A DNA stretch of 64,000 nt from Algoriphagus limi (GTDB taxonomy: Bacteria > Bacteroidota > Bacteroidia > Cytophagales > Cyclobacteriaceae), in the NCBI RefSeq assembly GCF_024919275.1, contig NZ_JANWGH010000001.1, positions 1,806,296-1,870,295 of the forward strand. Direction: 5' to 3'. Below the pieces are notes generated by a model. The model saw only the letters and a list, made by a program, of their open reading frames with translations, ran no database searches and was not told the origin of the DNA. Each line of letters opens with the position of its first letter. The first letter of the stretch is position 1. Shown here piece after piece: positions 42,207 to 50,325 of this stretch. Made by a program: the position numbers and the translations under genes.

Positions 42207-44738
42207 TCATCCATTTCCTCTTAAAATCTCCATCGGAGGTTGATTGATGATCTTATGCCCATTCAGCCAACCTAGAATTATGGTCAAGCCTGTAATTCCT
42301 ACATACAAAATTAAGGCCTCGGTCCAAGCCGGTCTGAAACTCATTTCAAAGACAAACAAACTCAAAAGCCAAGTTGCTATAAAGGATAAAAGAATTCCTG
42401 AAAGAGAGGCCAAACTTCCTAAGAAGAAGTATTCCAGGGTGTTGATTTTTTTCACAGTACCAGAAGATGCCCCCAAAGTACGAAGCAGAATACTCTCCCG
42501 CATTCGCTGATATTTACTGATGATCAGAGAACTGATCAATACCAGAATCCCGGTAGCAATACTAAAGAAGGCCATAAACTGAATCACAAATGAGATTTTG
42601 CTTAGGATATCTTCCAAGGTCTCCACGATCACACCCAAGTTGATAACTGAGATGTTGGGAAATTCCCGAACAACCTCGGATTGAATCTCAGCGGATTCCC
42701 TGTCATTTTTAGTACGGGTAATGATCACATGGAATTTGGGTGCCTGCTCCAAAACTCCATTCGGAAATAGCACAATAAAATTGGTGGAAACCTGATTAAA
42801 TTTCACATTTCGAAAGCTTCCGATGTAAGTTTTGATCGGTCTACCTTGGACATTGAATTCAATCTCATCCCCTATTTTCAGGTTATTTCCCTCTGCGAAA
42901 CTGGTAGATAAGCTCACAAAAATAGAATCACCTCTTGCTCCCACAGGGATAAGCTCTCCCTCCACTAGCGTTTCCGTTTCAATCAAGGTATCTCGATAGG
43001 TAACCCGATATTCTCGGTTATACATCCAGCGAGAATAGTCTTCCTCATCAGGCAATTCTTCATTTTCCCTTTTATCGATCCCATTGATCTCATTGAGTTG
43101 CATGGTCACAATAGGAACTTCCTGAATTATCCGAAGCCCTCTGCTAGTAACTTTTTCTTTCACAGCTTCCAGTTGGGGCGTTTGAATATCAAACATCAAC
43201 AAATTCGGTTGATCCTCCTTATCTGCAAATCGAGCTTCTTCCAGCAATTGATTTTGGAGGAAAAATAAGGTACTGATCATTGCTGTTCCCAAACCAATTG
43301 TAGCAATCAAAGAGATGGTTTGGTTATTTGGACGATAAAGATTTGCCAGTGCTTGCCGAATGGTGTAGCGTAAGGAAATGGGCAAAAACTTACGAACAGC
43401 CCACATAATCAATTGGCCCACTCCCCACAGAATACCAAAAGCAAAAATCACAAAGCCAGTAAAACCTATGGCCAATGGGAGAGAATTCAATAAGTAAAAG
43501 CTGAATCCCCAAATGAAAAGTATAACACCTACTACTACAGCCCATCGATATGGATCTCGGAGTATAGTCGAATCCGCAGTCTCAGGACGAAGGGTAGCCA
43601 TAGGCGAAACATTTCGAACTTTCAGTAATGGTAACAAGGCGAACAAAACTGAAACGAATAAGCCTGTAATAATCCCGAAAGCAATGGATATCCAAGAAAC
43701 CCCAACTGTCACTTCCACAGGAAGAAACTCATCAAAGACAGCAGGAAGGATGAATTGAAGCAGAGTTCCCAAAACAGAACCCATAATAGCTCCAAATAAG
43801 CCCATCACTAGAATCTCAAACAAATAAATCAGGAGTACATCCCTGGACGAAACTCCGAGACATCTTAGGACAGCTACAGATGCTAATTTTTCTTTTACAA
43901 AAACATTAACTGCTGAAGCTACTCCCACACAACCTAATAAAAGTGCAATGAATGCTACAAGACTTAAGAAATTGGAAAGATTCTCAAAGGATCTACCGGT
44001 TGATCTTTTCCGATCTTCCACGGTATCTGCGTCAATTCGTTCGATTTCCCATTCATCCTCAAATGGCTCAATCAATGCCTCCACATCCGAGCCTTCTGCA
44101 AATTGAAAATAGTGATTGTATTCTACCCTACTTCCATATTGGACTAGACCTGTTTCCTCCAAATAATCCATGGGAATATAAACCGCAGGGGCAACTGTTG
44201 CAGTGATTCCTGTTTGTCCAGGAACTCCTTGCAGTTCTCCGACGATTTCAAACTCCACATTTCCCACCTTGATATAATCCCCTACTTCTGCATTAAATTG
44301 GGCCATTAGGATTTTTTCAACCAAGGCTTTTTTTCCTCCTGACCGGAAATTCTGGTCCCCGGAAGCCGGAATGGTTTCCAAAAATCCATAAAAAGGAAAG
44401 TCTCCTTCTAATGCTCGCACTTGCGTCAAACGGCTCGCACCAGTTTCGGGAAATGCAACCATGGAAGCGAAATTCACTTCAGATGCCATTTGGGTTGCCA
44501 TTGAGTCAATCGGCTGTTCACCAATTGGCTTATTATTCTCCAATACCAAATCAGCCCCCAAAAGCTCCTTGGCCTGATTATCAATATCGGCAGTCAAATT
44601 ATCCCCGAAACTGCTAATCGCTACCAAAGCGGCAATCCCCACCACAATGGAACTCACAAAAAGCATCAGTCGAGAAATATTTTTCCGGAAATCCCGGAAA
44701 GCCATTTTCAAAATCCAAGCAAAATCAGGCATGGGCAT
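42207..44738 (-). CDS. ybbP: FtsX-like ABC permease, YbbP type
   Basis: An 843-residue inner membrane protein. An N-terminal helix (ISRLMLFVSSIVVGIAALVAISS) is followed by a MacB-like periplasmic domain. The first FtsX core has three helices (FLSLVAFIALLLGCVGVASA, ILVMGLFGAIMGSVLG, ISIAFGIITGLFVSVLFALL). A second helix pair, a second periplasmic domain (about 520-700) and a second FtsX core end near ILGWLNGHKI. Double FtsX with this length matches YbbP, which with YbbA forms an efflux-type or extraction ABC system of poorly known substrate. The ATG at 44738 (or 44732) overlaps the end of ybbA by 14 (or 8) bp; the upstream frame extension lies inside ybbA. Confidence 0.88.
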   Translation of the reverse strand: MPMPDFAWILKMAFRDFRKNISRLMLFVSSIVVGIAALVAISSFGDNLTADIDNQAKELLGADLVLENNKPIGEQPIDSMATQMASEVNFASMVAFPETGASRLTQVRALEGDFPFYGFLETIPASGDQNFRSGGKKALVEKILMAQFNAEVGDYIKVGNVEFEIVGELQGVPGQTGITATVAPAVYIPMDYLEETGLVQYGSRVEYNHYFQFAEGSDVEALIEPFEDEWEIERIDADTVEDRKRSTGRSFENLSNFLSLVAFIALLLGCVGVASAVNVFVKEKLASVAVLRCLGVSSRDVLLIYLFEILVMGLFGAIMGSVLGTLLQFILPAVFDEFLPVEVTVGVSWISIAFGIITGLFVSVLFALLPLLKVRNVSPMATLRPETADSTILRDPYRWAVVVGVILFIWGFSFYLLNSLPLAIGFTGFVIFAFGILWGVGQLIMWAVRKFLPISLRYTIRQALANLYRPNNQTISLIATIGLGTAMISTLFFLQNQLLEEARFADKEDQPNLLMFDIQTPQLEAVKEKVTSRGLRIIQEVPIVTMQLNEINGIDKRENEELPDEEDYSRWMYNREYRVTYRDTLIETETLVEGELIPVGARGDSIFVSLSTSFAEGNNLKIGDEIEFNVQGRPIKTYIGSFRNVKFNQVSTNFIVLFPNGVLEQAPKFHVIITRTKNDRESAEIQSEVVREFPNISVINLGVIVETLEDILSKISFVIQFMAFFSIATGILVLISSLIISKYQRMRESILLRTLGASSGTVKKINTLEYFFLGSLASLSGILLSFIATWLLSLFVFEMSFRPAWTEALILYVGITGLTIILGWLNGHKIINQPPMEILRGNG

Positions 44739-45402
44739 CCTCCTGTATTTTTCCTCCTTTGATATGAATGATTCGTTGAGTTTTGGTCGCGAGCTCCGGA
44801 TCATGAGTCACCAAAACGAGTGTAGTTCCTTTCTCTTTATTCAAGTCAAAAATCAACTTTTCGATCATATCGCCTGTTTCGGTATCCAAATTCCCCGTTG
44901 GTTCATCGGCAAAAAGAATTTTAGGTTCATTAGCAAAAGCTCTTGCGATGGAAACCCGCTGTTGTTCTCCTCCTGACAATTGAGTAGGATAATGAGTAGC
45001 CCGGTCGCCTAGACCGACTTTTTTCAATAGTTCTAATGCTTTTTCCCGGGCATCTTTACGTTTTTTCAGTTCCAAAGGAACCATCACATTTTCCAATGCG
45101 GTCAATGTCGGCAGCAATTGAAAATTCTGAAAAATGAAACCTACATCTTGATTTCTAACAGCAGCCCGTTCATCTTCAGAAAGCCTTTCTAATGCTTTTC
45201 CATTCAATTGGACTGATCCTTTTGAAGCAGAATCTAAACCGGCACAAAGCCCCAATAAGGTGGTCTTTCCACTACCAGAAGGTCCAACAATGGCTAAGGT
45301 TTCCCCTGCTTCTATATCGAAATTCACCTGATCCAAAACAGTCAGGCTTCTATTTCCACTTTTATAAGTTTTACCCAGATCTTTTACTGAAAGAATATGC
45401 AT
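44725..45402 (-). CDS. ybbA: ABC transporter ATPase, YbbA/LolD type
   Basis: A 225-residue ATPase. Walker A is GPSGSGKTTLLG, Q-loop FIFQNFQLLPTLTALENV, signature LSGGEQQRVSIARA, Walker B ILFADEPTGNLD and switch LVTHDPELA. The ADEPTGNLD sequence is typical of the MacB/LolD/FtsE/YbbA group that drives mechanotransmission through FtsX-like permeases. It is coupled by overlap to the permease gene. It is divergent from the tesA-like gene 218 bp away, the same gene set found next to each other in E. coli (tesA, ybbA, ybbP). Confidence 0.9.
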   Translation of the reverse strand: MHILSVKDLGKTYKSGNRSLTVLDQVNFDIEAGETLAIVGPSGSGKTTLLGLCAGLDSASKGSVQLNGKALERLSEDERAAVRNQDVGFIFQNFQLLPTLTALENVMVPLELKKRKDAREKALELLKKVGLGDRATHYPTQLSGGEQQRVSIARAFANEPKILFADEPTGNLDTETGDMIEKLIFDLNKEKGTTLVLVTHDPELATKTQRIIHIKGGKIQEDAHA

Positions 45403-45507
45403 GAAATAAATTGTGTTAATTGGAGAACTTGAAGCTTAAAACGCATCCACCTTTCAATGGTTAGAAAATACCGAAGAAAATTCGGTGATCGGTATGAAAG
45501 TAAACCA

Positions 45508-45533
45508 TTTATTGTAGAAAATTGTACAATAAA
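45508..45533. promoter_or_regulatory. 9-bp inverted repeat in the ybbA/tesA divergent region
   Basis: The arms TTTATTGTA (45508-45516) and TACAATAAA (45525-45533) are exact reverse complements with an 8-base spacer, giving a 17-bp centre-to-centre spacing suited to a dimeric regulator. It lies roughly midway between the two divergent starts. No regulator is known; a chance palindrome cannot be ruled out in A/T-rich DNA. Confidence 0.4.
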
Positions 45534-45620
45534 CTGTTCAGCGGTTAAAATCAGTTCCTGAATTGACTTAGACAGGAAACATTTCTGCCGAAAAAGACAT
45601 TAATAGCAACAAAAAGAAAA

Positions 45621-46310
45621 ATGAAAACCTTCAAATCGATCTCTATACTTTCTTTAATTCTTATTTCCTTTTTGACATTTAGCTGCGGTGATAACCAAGC
45701 TAAGAAAGAAGAAGTCAAGGATACAGAACAAACCTCATCTTCGGTTGAAGCACCCAAGCAGACCATTCTATTTTTCGGGAACAGTTTGACAGCCGGATAT
45801 GGAATTGATAAAGAAGATGCCTTTGCCGGACTAGTTCAGCAAAGAATCGACAGCTTGGGATTGGATTACCGGGTGATCAACGGAGGATTGAGTGGAGAAA
45901 CTACAGCAGGAGGATTGAGTAGATTGGATTGGTTTTTAGAAGATGAACCGGCCATTTTTGTCCTCGAACTTGGAGGGAATGACGGACTTCGCGGCATCCT
46001 ACTCAGCGAGACAAAAAGTAACTTGGAAAAGATCATCGATAAGGTTCGTGCAAAATATCCGAATACCCATATCATCTTAGCAGGAATGCAAATTCCACCC
46101 AATATGGGACAGGAATACACTGACGAATTTAAGGAAATCTACCCTCAAGTGGCTAAGGAGAAAAATGTAACACTGATTCCCTTCTTATTGGAGGGAGTAG
46201 CAGGGGACCCAGCACTCAACCTACCAGACGGAATCCACCCAACAGAAGAAGGACATCAAATCGTTTTTGAGACCGTTTGGCCTTTTATTGAGGAGTTAGT
46301 GAAGTTATAA
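45621..46310 (+). CDS. tesA: SGNH arylesterase/lysophospholipase, TesA-like lipoprotein
   Basis: A 229-residue lipoprotein (LISFLTFSC, Cys at 22) with the SGNH hydrolase blocks: block I FFGNSLTAGYG with S55, block III ELGGNDGLRG, and block V DGIHPTEEGHQ with the Asp-His pair. It resembles E. coli TesA (thioesterase I/protease I/lysophospholipase L1), here membrane-anchored instead of free. It is divergent from ybbA-ybbP as in E. coli. The last 33 codons are repeated, in diverged form, about 1.3 kb downstream (47505-47606), with a 42-bp stretch (46250-46291) identical in both. Confidence 0.92.
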   Translation: MKTFKSISILSLILISFLTFSCGDNQAKKEEVKDTEQTSSSVEAPKQTILFFGNSLTAGYGIDKEDAFAGLVQQRIDSLGLDYRVINGGLSGETTAGGLSRLDWFLEDEPAIFVLELGGNDGLRGILLSETKSNLEKIIDKVRAKYPNTHIILAGMQIPPNMGQEYTDEFKEIYPQVAKEKNVTLIPFLLEGVAGDPALNLPDGIHPTEEGHQIVFETVWPFIEELVKL

Positions 46311-46420
46311 CTTTTAAACATTCTTGATTACCTATTCAAATAATAAAGTTCATTCTTATCTTATTTAAGAAGAAAAGATGAATTCAAATAATTCAATTTT
46401 TTGAATTAAATCCCAAAATC

Positions 46421-47278
46421 TTAACTTCTTTTAAAAAGTATTGAAAACAAAATAACAAACTCTCTCCTAAGAGTATAAAGCATCGATCTAACTAGCAATG
46501 TAAGATCCTTATGTATATATCGAAACAAATACCAATTGCTTTTATACAATAGTCTATTGTTTTTTAACCTATGCTGACTTTGATACACTCCATTTGAATG
46601 AATTCGGTAGTATGAGGTATAATCAGGAATAGCTATTATATCACCTTTATTTTTCTGAAATGCAAAAAGAGATCTATCTAAAACTACTGGTTTAGAAATA
46701 ATAGGGTTTTGAAGAAAATCTCTCATAAAATTACGCATCATCCATCCTGAAATATGCCCCAAATAGTTATTTCTCTTAAGCTCGTTTTTTGAAAAAAGGT
46801 GAAAACTTTCTGGTAGTTGAAGTTGTCCCTTTTTACCATTTATCAACGTGTTAGAAATACAAAGAGAAACATTCTGGTATTTTTCTAATATCTCTACTTG
46901 CTTTTGAAGTTTATACTTATCAATCCAAAAATCATCTCCATCACAGATACATATAAATTTTCCTCTTGCACTTCCATAAAGACCTAGATGATTAAGTCTT
47001 CCTGATTTTCTTCCAAACATTGATATTTTCTCTTTCCCATTCCTTAAAAATAATCGAATTTTATCTTGATTATCTTTTGCATAACTTATGCAAAGTTCTC
47101 GAGTACCATCATTACTGTCATCCTCACCGATAAGAATTTCATATGGAAATATCGTTTCTTGATTTAGGACACTATTTAAACATTCCTCTATATATTTAAC
47201 ATGTTGATAAGCAGGAATTAATACTGAAACGATTGGTTGAATTAAGTTTACAGGCTTGCCTACACCTAAGAACTCCAT
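46421..47278 (-). CDS. glycosyltransferase family 2
   Basis: A 285-residue GT-A fold transferase. The start is PIVSVLIPAYQHVKYIEECLNSVLNQ (in two segments), then nucleotide-sugar binding EILIGEDDSNDGTRE and the metal-binding DxD in ICICDGDDFWIDKYKLQKQ. The C-terminal part has basic and hydrophobic stretches (LLVRSMLYTLRREFVILF) that may contact the membrane. Donor and acceptor are unknown. The gene is markedly more A/T-rich than its neighbours and is isolated between intact tesA and a broken tesA 3' copy, without other polysaccharide genes. This suggests a recently acquired cassette. Confidence 0.9.
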   Translation of the reverse strand: MEFLGVGKPVNLIQPIVSVLIPAYQHVKYIEECLNSVLNQETIFPYEILIGEDDSNDGTRELCISYAKDNQDKIRLFLRNGKEKISMFGRKSGRLNHLGLYGSARGKFICICDGDDFWIDKYKLQKQVEILEKYQNVSLCISNTLINGKKGQLQLPESFHLFSKNELKRNNYLGHISGWMMRNFMRDFLQNPIISKPVVLDRSLFAFQKNKGDIIAIPDYTSYYRIHSNGVYQSQHRLKNNRLLYKSNWYLFRYIHKDLTLLVRSMLYTLRREFVILFSILFKRS

Positions 47279-47303
47279 TTACAATAATTTTATAAGGTTA
47301 GCC

Positions 47304-47486
47304 TCATTTAAAGGGGATTGTGTTTTCTTCGAGATAATCCTTTTGAAGTGGTAAAAACACATGATTAAATACTATATCAAATAAACAATCATTTTTATTA
47401 TAAAAAAAAGTCAAACCAAATAAATTGTTAATCCTGATCAAAGGCACCTTATTATTTAAAATTAAGCAATCCCCATTAATATACAT
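47304..47486 (-). CDS. possible small protein or remnant in the A/T-rich cassette
   Basis: A 60-codon frame starting at an ATG (47486) and ending 25 bp before the glycosyltransferase start, same strand. It contains RINNLFGLTFFYNKNDCLFDIVF and FLPLQKDYLEENTIPFK. No family is recognised; it might be a fragment of another carbohydrate-related gene carried by the cassette or a chance frame in A/T-rich DNA. It starts almost exactly at the left limit of the tesA remnant. Confidence 0.3.
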   Translation of the reverse strand: MYINGDCLILNNKVPLIRINNLFGLTFFYNKNDCLFDIVFNHVFLPLQKDYLEENTIPFK

Positions 47487-47504
47487 TAACCCTAAGTATT
47501 TGAA

Positions 47505-47606
47505 AACCCCGCTCTCAATTTACAGGACAGAATTCATCCTACAGAAGGAGGACATCAAATCGTTTTTGAGACCGTTTGGCCTTTTATTGAAGAGTTAATC
47601 AAGTAA
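47505..47606 (+). pseudogene. truncated 3' remnant of a second tesA copy
   Basis: Thirty-three codons plus a stop line up with the end of intact tesA (46206-46304) without gaps: 84 of 99 bases match. The core 47549-47590 is identical for 42 bp. In the last 26 codons four differences are synonymous and three change the residue (Gly to Arg, Glu to Gly, Val to Ile). Upstream of 47505 the frame meets stops and homology fades. It retains block V (DRIHPTEGGHQ) but no start or catalytic serine. The pattern is that of a diverged allele or paralogue cut by the cassette. Confidence 0.85.
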
Positions 47607-47610
47607 AAAT

Positions 47611-47678
47611 GAAAGAACCCTCTTCTAGTTTTTAATTATTCCTTTTGAAAAAGGAGGTCTTTCGTTATCTATTTTTTT
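47611..47678 (+). terminator. imperfect hairpin with T-run after tesA remnant
   Basis: GAAAGAACCCTCTT and AAGGAGGTCTTTC can pair with small bulges, and a run of seven T follows soon after. This looks like the original tesA terminator left behind next to the remnant, before the GMC gene. Confidence 0.4.
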
Positions 47679-47712
47679 ACCCTATCTTTTCAACTTAATT
47701 AAAATTTTAAAA

Positions 47713-49455
47713 ATGAGTTTTCAAATCAAAGAAAACGCAGACTCTTATGATGTTATCATTGTTGGGTCTGGAGCGGGAGGCGGAATGGCTTCCAAAGTCC
47801 TTTCGGAAGCTGGGCTTTCCGTTGCCGTAGTAGAAGCTGGAGGTGATTTTGATCCAGCCAAAGACGAAGACCGAACCCAACTGAGACCACCATGGGAATC
47901 ACCTCGAAGAGGTGCAGGAACACGAATCCGTCCTTTTGGTGACTTTGACGCCGCAATTGGAGGATGGGATATAGACGGGGAACCTTATACCCGAAAAAAC
48001 GGAACTCAATTCGACTGGTTCCGCTCCAGAATGGTCGGTGGCCGAACCAATCACTGGGGAAGAATTTCCCTTCGTTTTGGACCAAATGATTTTAAAAGAG
48101 GTAGCATAGACGGCCTAGGTGATGACTGGCCAATCGGATATGATGACCTTAAACCTTACTATGACAGAGTCGATAAACTAATTGGAGTTTTTGGAACCAA
48201 GGAGGGAATCTATAACGAACCTGATGGATTTTTCCTTCCTCCACCAAAGCCGAGACTTCACGAACTTTTCATCAAAAAAGGAGCTGATAGTGCGGGAATT
48301 CCTATGATTCCTTCCCGTCTTTCTATGCTTACCCGTCCTATCAATAATGAGCGAGGAGTTTGCTTTTTCTGTAATCAATGTAACCGTGCTTGTCAGATTT
48401 ATGCTGATTTTTCAGCTGGTACCTGTCTAGTACATCCAGCCATGAAAAAAGGAAAAGTTGACCTCTACACCTACTCCATGGTTCGTAAAGTAACTACCGA
48501 TGATCATGGAAATGCCACGGGGGTTTCTTTCGTCTCCAAAGTGGATATGAAAGAATACAAGCTTCGCTCAAGAGTAGTTGTGCTTGGAGCCTCCGCCTGT
48601 GAATCAGCCCGTATCATGATGAACTCAAAATCAAAAACTTTCCCGAACGGGATAGGCGCTGATTCTGGAGTGCTGGGAAGATACTTACACGATTCTACTG
48701 GAGCTGACAGAATGGGCATCATGCCTGACCTGATCGATAGAGAGCGATACAATGAGGATGGCGTTGGTGGTATGCACATGTACACACCTTGGTGGCTGGA
48801 CAATAAGAAACTTGACTTTGCCCGTGGCTATCACATCGAATACTGGGGCGGAATGGGACAGCCCGCTTATGGCACAGGCATGAGTATGGATAGCATGCGT
48901 CAGTACATCAAAGATGAATTCGGAAATCCAAGTCCAAACGGAGGCTATGGTGAAGGTTTGAAAAAAGATATTCGCCGAATCTATGGATCTACTTTGGGAA
49001 TGTCAGGTCGAGGAGAAAGTATTCCACAATACGATAATTACTGCGAAATTGATCCGAATGTAGTCGATAAGTATGGTATTCCTGTCCTTCGATTCAACTA
49101 TAATTGGACTGACCAGGAAATCAAACAGGCCAAGCATATGCAGGATACCTTTGAAGAAATTCTGACGAATGCAGGAGCTATCTTACTAGGAAAGAAACCA
49201 GGACCAGAAACCAAGTACGGGTTAGCCGCTCCTGGACGAATTATTCACGAAGTAGGTACTACCCGAATGGGAAATGACCGCAGTTCCTCAGTAGTTAATT
49301 CCAATTGCCAAGTCCACGACTGCAAAAATCTTTTTGTGGTAGATGCCGGACCATTCGTCTCTCAAGCAGATAAAAACCCAACTTGGACCATTTTGGCTCT
49401 TTCTTGGAGAACTTCAGATTACATTGTTGAGCAATTGAAACAAAAAAACATCTAA
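47713..49455 (+). CDS. GMC oxidoreductase, FAD/iron-sulfur dehydrogenase large subunit
   Basis: A 580-residue flavoprotein. The FAD-binding fold starts at [18 protein letters not shown] (about 13-30), with [10 protein letters not shown] and [11 protein letters not shown] cysteine cluster [11 protein letters not shown] places Cys at 217, 220, 223 and 227, as in the three-subunit gluconate, sorbitol and glucose dehydrogenases that carry a [3Fe-4S] centre. The C-terminal GMC part has HEVGTTRMG (active-site His region) and [13 protein letters not shown]. It oxidises a sugar or sugar acid and passes electrons on. The following gene (3 bp) is its small subunit 3. No cytochrome subunit is adjacent. 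It has no signal peptide, so export probably relies on subunit 3. Confidence 0.92.
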   Translation: MSFQIKENADSYDVIIVGSGAGGGMASKVLSEAGLSVAVVEAGGDFDPAKDEDRTQLRPPWESPRRGAGTRIRPFGDFDAAIGGWDIDGEPYTRKNGTQFDWFRSRMVGGRTNHWGRISLRFGPNDFKRGSIDGLGDDWPIGYDDLKPYYDRVDKLIGVFGTKEGIYNEPDGFFLPPPKPRLHELFIKKGADSAGIPMIPSRLSMLTRPINNERGVCFFCNQCNRACQIYADFSAGTCLVHPAMKKGKVDLYTYSMVRKVTTDDHGNATGVSFVSKVDMKEYKLRSRVVVLGASACESARIMMNSKSKTFPNGIGADSGVLGRYLHDSTGADRMGIMPDLIDRERYNEDGVGGMHMYTPWWLDNKKLDFARGYHIEYWGGMGQPAYGTGMSMDSMRQYIKDEFGNPSPNGGYGEGLKKDIRRIYGSTLGMSGRGESIPQYDNYCEIDPNVVDKYGIPVLRFNYNWTDQEIKQAKHMQDTFEEILTNAGAILLGKKPGPETKYGLAAPGRIIHEVGTTRMGNDRSSSVVNSNCQVHDCKNLFVVDAGPFVSQADKNPTWTILALSWRTSDYIVEQLKQKNI

Positions 49456-49458
49456 GCC

Positions 49459-50163
49459 ATGAACAGAAGAGAAAACCTCAAATTATTGTTTACAGGCTCT
49501 CTGGGGGCGGGCTTGTTGATGACAGGGTGCGAACCGGAAGAACAGGTTGTTTCGGGACAACTATTCGAAGGAGGAACACCTGGAGGGCGAACCGAGGAAG
49601 AAAAAATTCGGGATGCAAAATTACTTGCCGATTCATTTTTTACGGAGGAGGAACGGAAAAAACTGGACACCTTAGTAGATATCATCATGCCAGCAGATTC
49701 CGAATCTCCGGCAGCGACCGAACTGAAAGTGACTGACTTCATTGATTTCATGATGCTGGATCAACCTAGTTACCAAACCCCCATGCGAGGTGGTTTGATG
49801 TGGTTGGACTTTGAAGCAGATGAAAAATTCGGAAAAACTTTCAATGAGCTTTCCAAAGATCAGGTGATTGAAATCGTGGAATTAGTAGCTTGGCCTGACA
49901 AATCCGACCCCGCCTATGAGGGAGGCGTTCGATGGTTTAATTTACTGAGAAACCTAACCTGCACTGGCTATTTTACCACAGAAGCTGGATGGAAATACAT
50001 GGGTTATAAAGGAAACACCCCTAATGTTTGGGATGGAATTCCTCAGGATGTTCTTGATAAACATGGCCTTTCCAACCCACCTCAATATGCAAACCTTTAC
50101 CTGAAACCCGAAGATCGGGGGAAAGTCGTTGAATGGGACGATGAAGGAAATATCATCGGATAA
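49459..50163 (+). CDS. gluconate 2-dehydrogenase subunit 3, Tat lipoprotein
   Basis: A 234-residue protein with a twin-arginine-type N-terminus (MNRRENLKLLFTGSLGAGLL) and a lipobox (LMTGC, Cys at 24), suggesting folded export followed by lipid anchoring. The body has LADSFFTEEERKKLDTLVDIIMPAD, typical of subunit 3, and ends with GWKYMGYKGNTPNVWDG and NLYLKPEDRG. It should hitch-hike the FAD subunit encoded 3 bp upstream across the inner membrane. A good terminator follows. Longer than the orphan copy at 17344-17883 by 55 residues. Confidence 0.92.
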   Translation: MNRRENLKLLFTGSLGAGLLMTGCEPEEQVVSGQLFEGGTPGGRTEEEKIRDAKLLADSFFTEEERKKLDTLVDIIMPADSESPAATELKVTDFIDFMMLDQPSYQTPMRGGLMWLDFEADEKFGKTFNELSKDQVIEIVELVAWPDKSDPAYEGGVRWFNLLRNLTCTGYFTTEAGWKYMGYKGNTPNVWDGIPQDVLDKHGLSNPPQYANLYLKPEDRGKVVEWDDEGNIIG

Positions 50164-50169
50164 ATCAAA

Positions 50170-50200
50170 AAAATCCACAAATCGAAACTGTGGATTTTTT
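50170..50200 (+). terminator. intrinsic terminator after GMC operon
   Basis: The stem AAAATCCACA / TGTGGATTTT, 10 bp, with a 9-base loop, runs straight into a T-rich tail. Confidence 0.85.
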
Positions 50201-50325
50201 ATTTCGTTGTATTTTTCAAAACCCAATTATTTTAAAATAATATTTTGGCTATAGCCTCTTAACCTACATTTTGAAATTTTCGGCTATCCAATTTTACCTC
50301 AACCCTTTCTTTAAATCAATAATAA

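Larger units (their letters stand above)
47279..47712. other. 434-bp stretch without a well-supported gene
   Basis: Holds, in order, the leader of the glycosyltransferase gene, a doubtful 60-codon minus-strand frame, the tesA 3' remnant (47505-47606), an imperfect hairpin with a T-run (47611-47678), and the A/T-rich leader of the GMC oxidoreductase gene. No transposase, integrase or tRNA was seen in it. Confidence 0.8.

Noticed and set aside
46421-47278. Capsule or O-antigen cluster
   Set aside because: Only one glycosyltransferase is present, without flippase, polymerase or sugar-nucleotide genes nearby.
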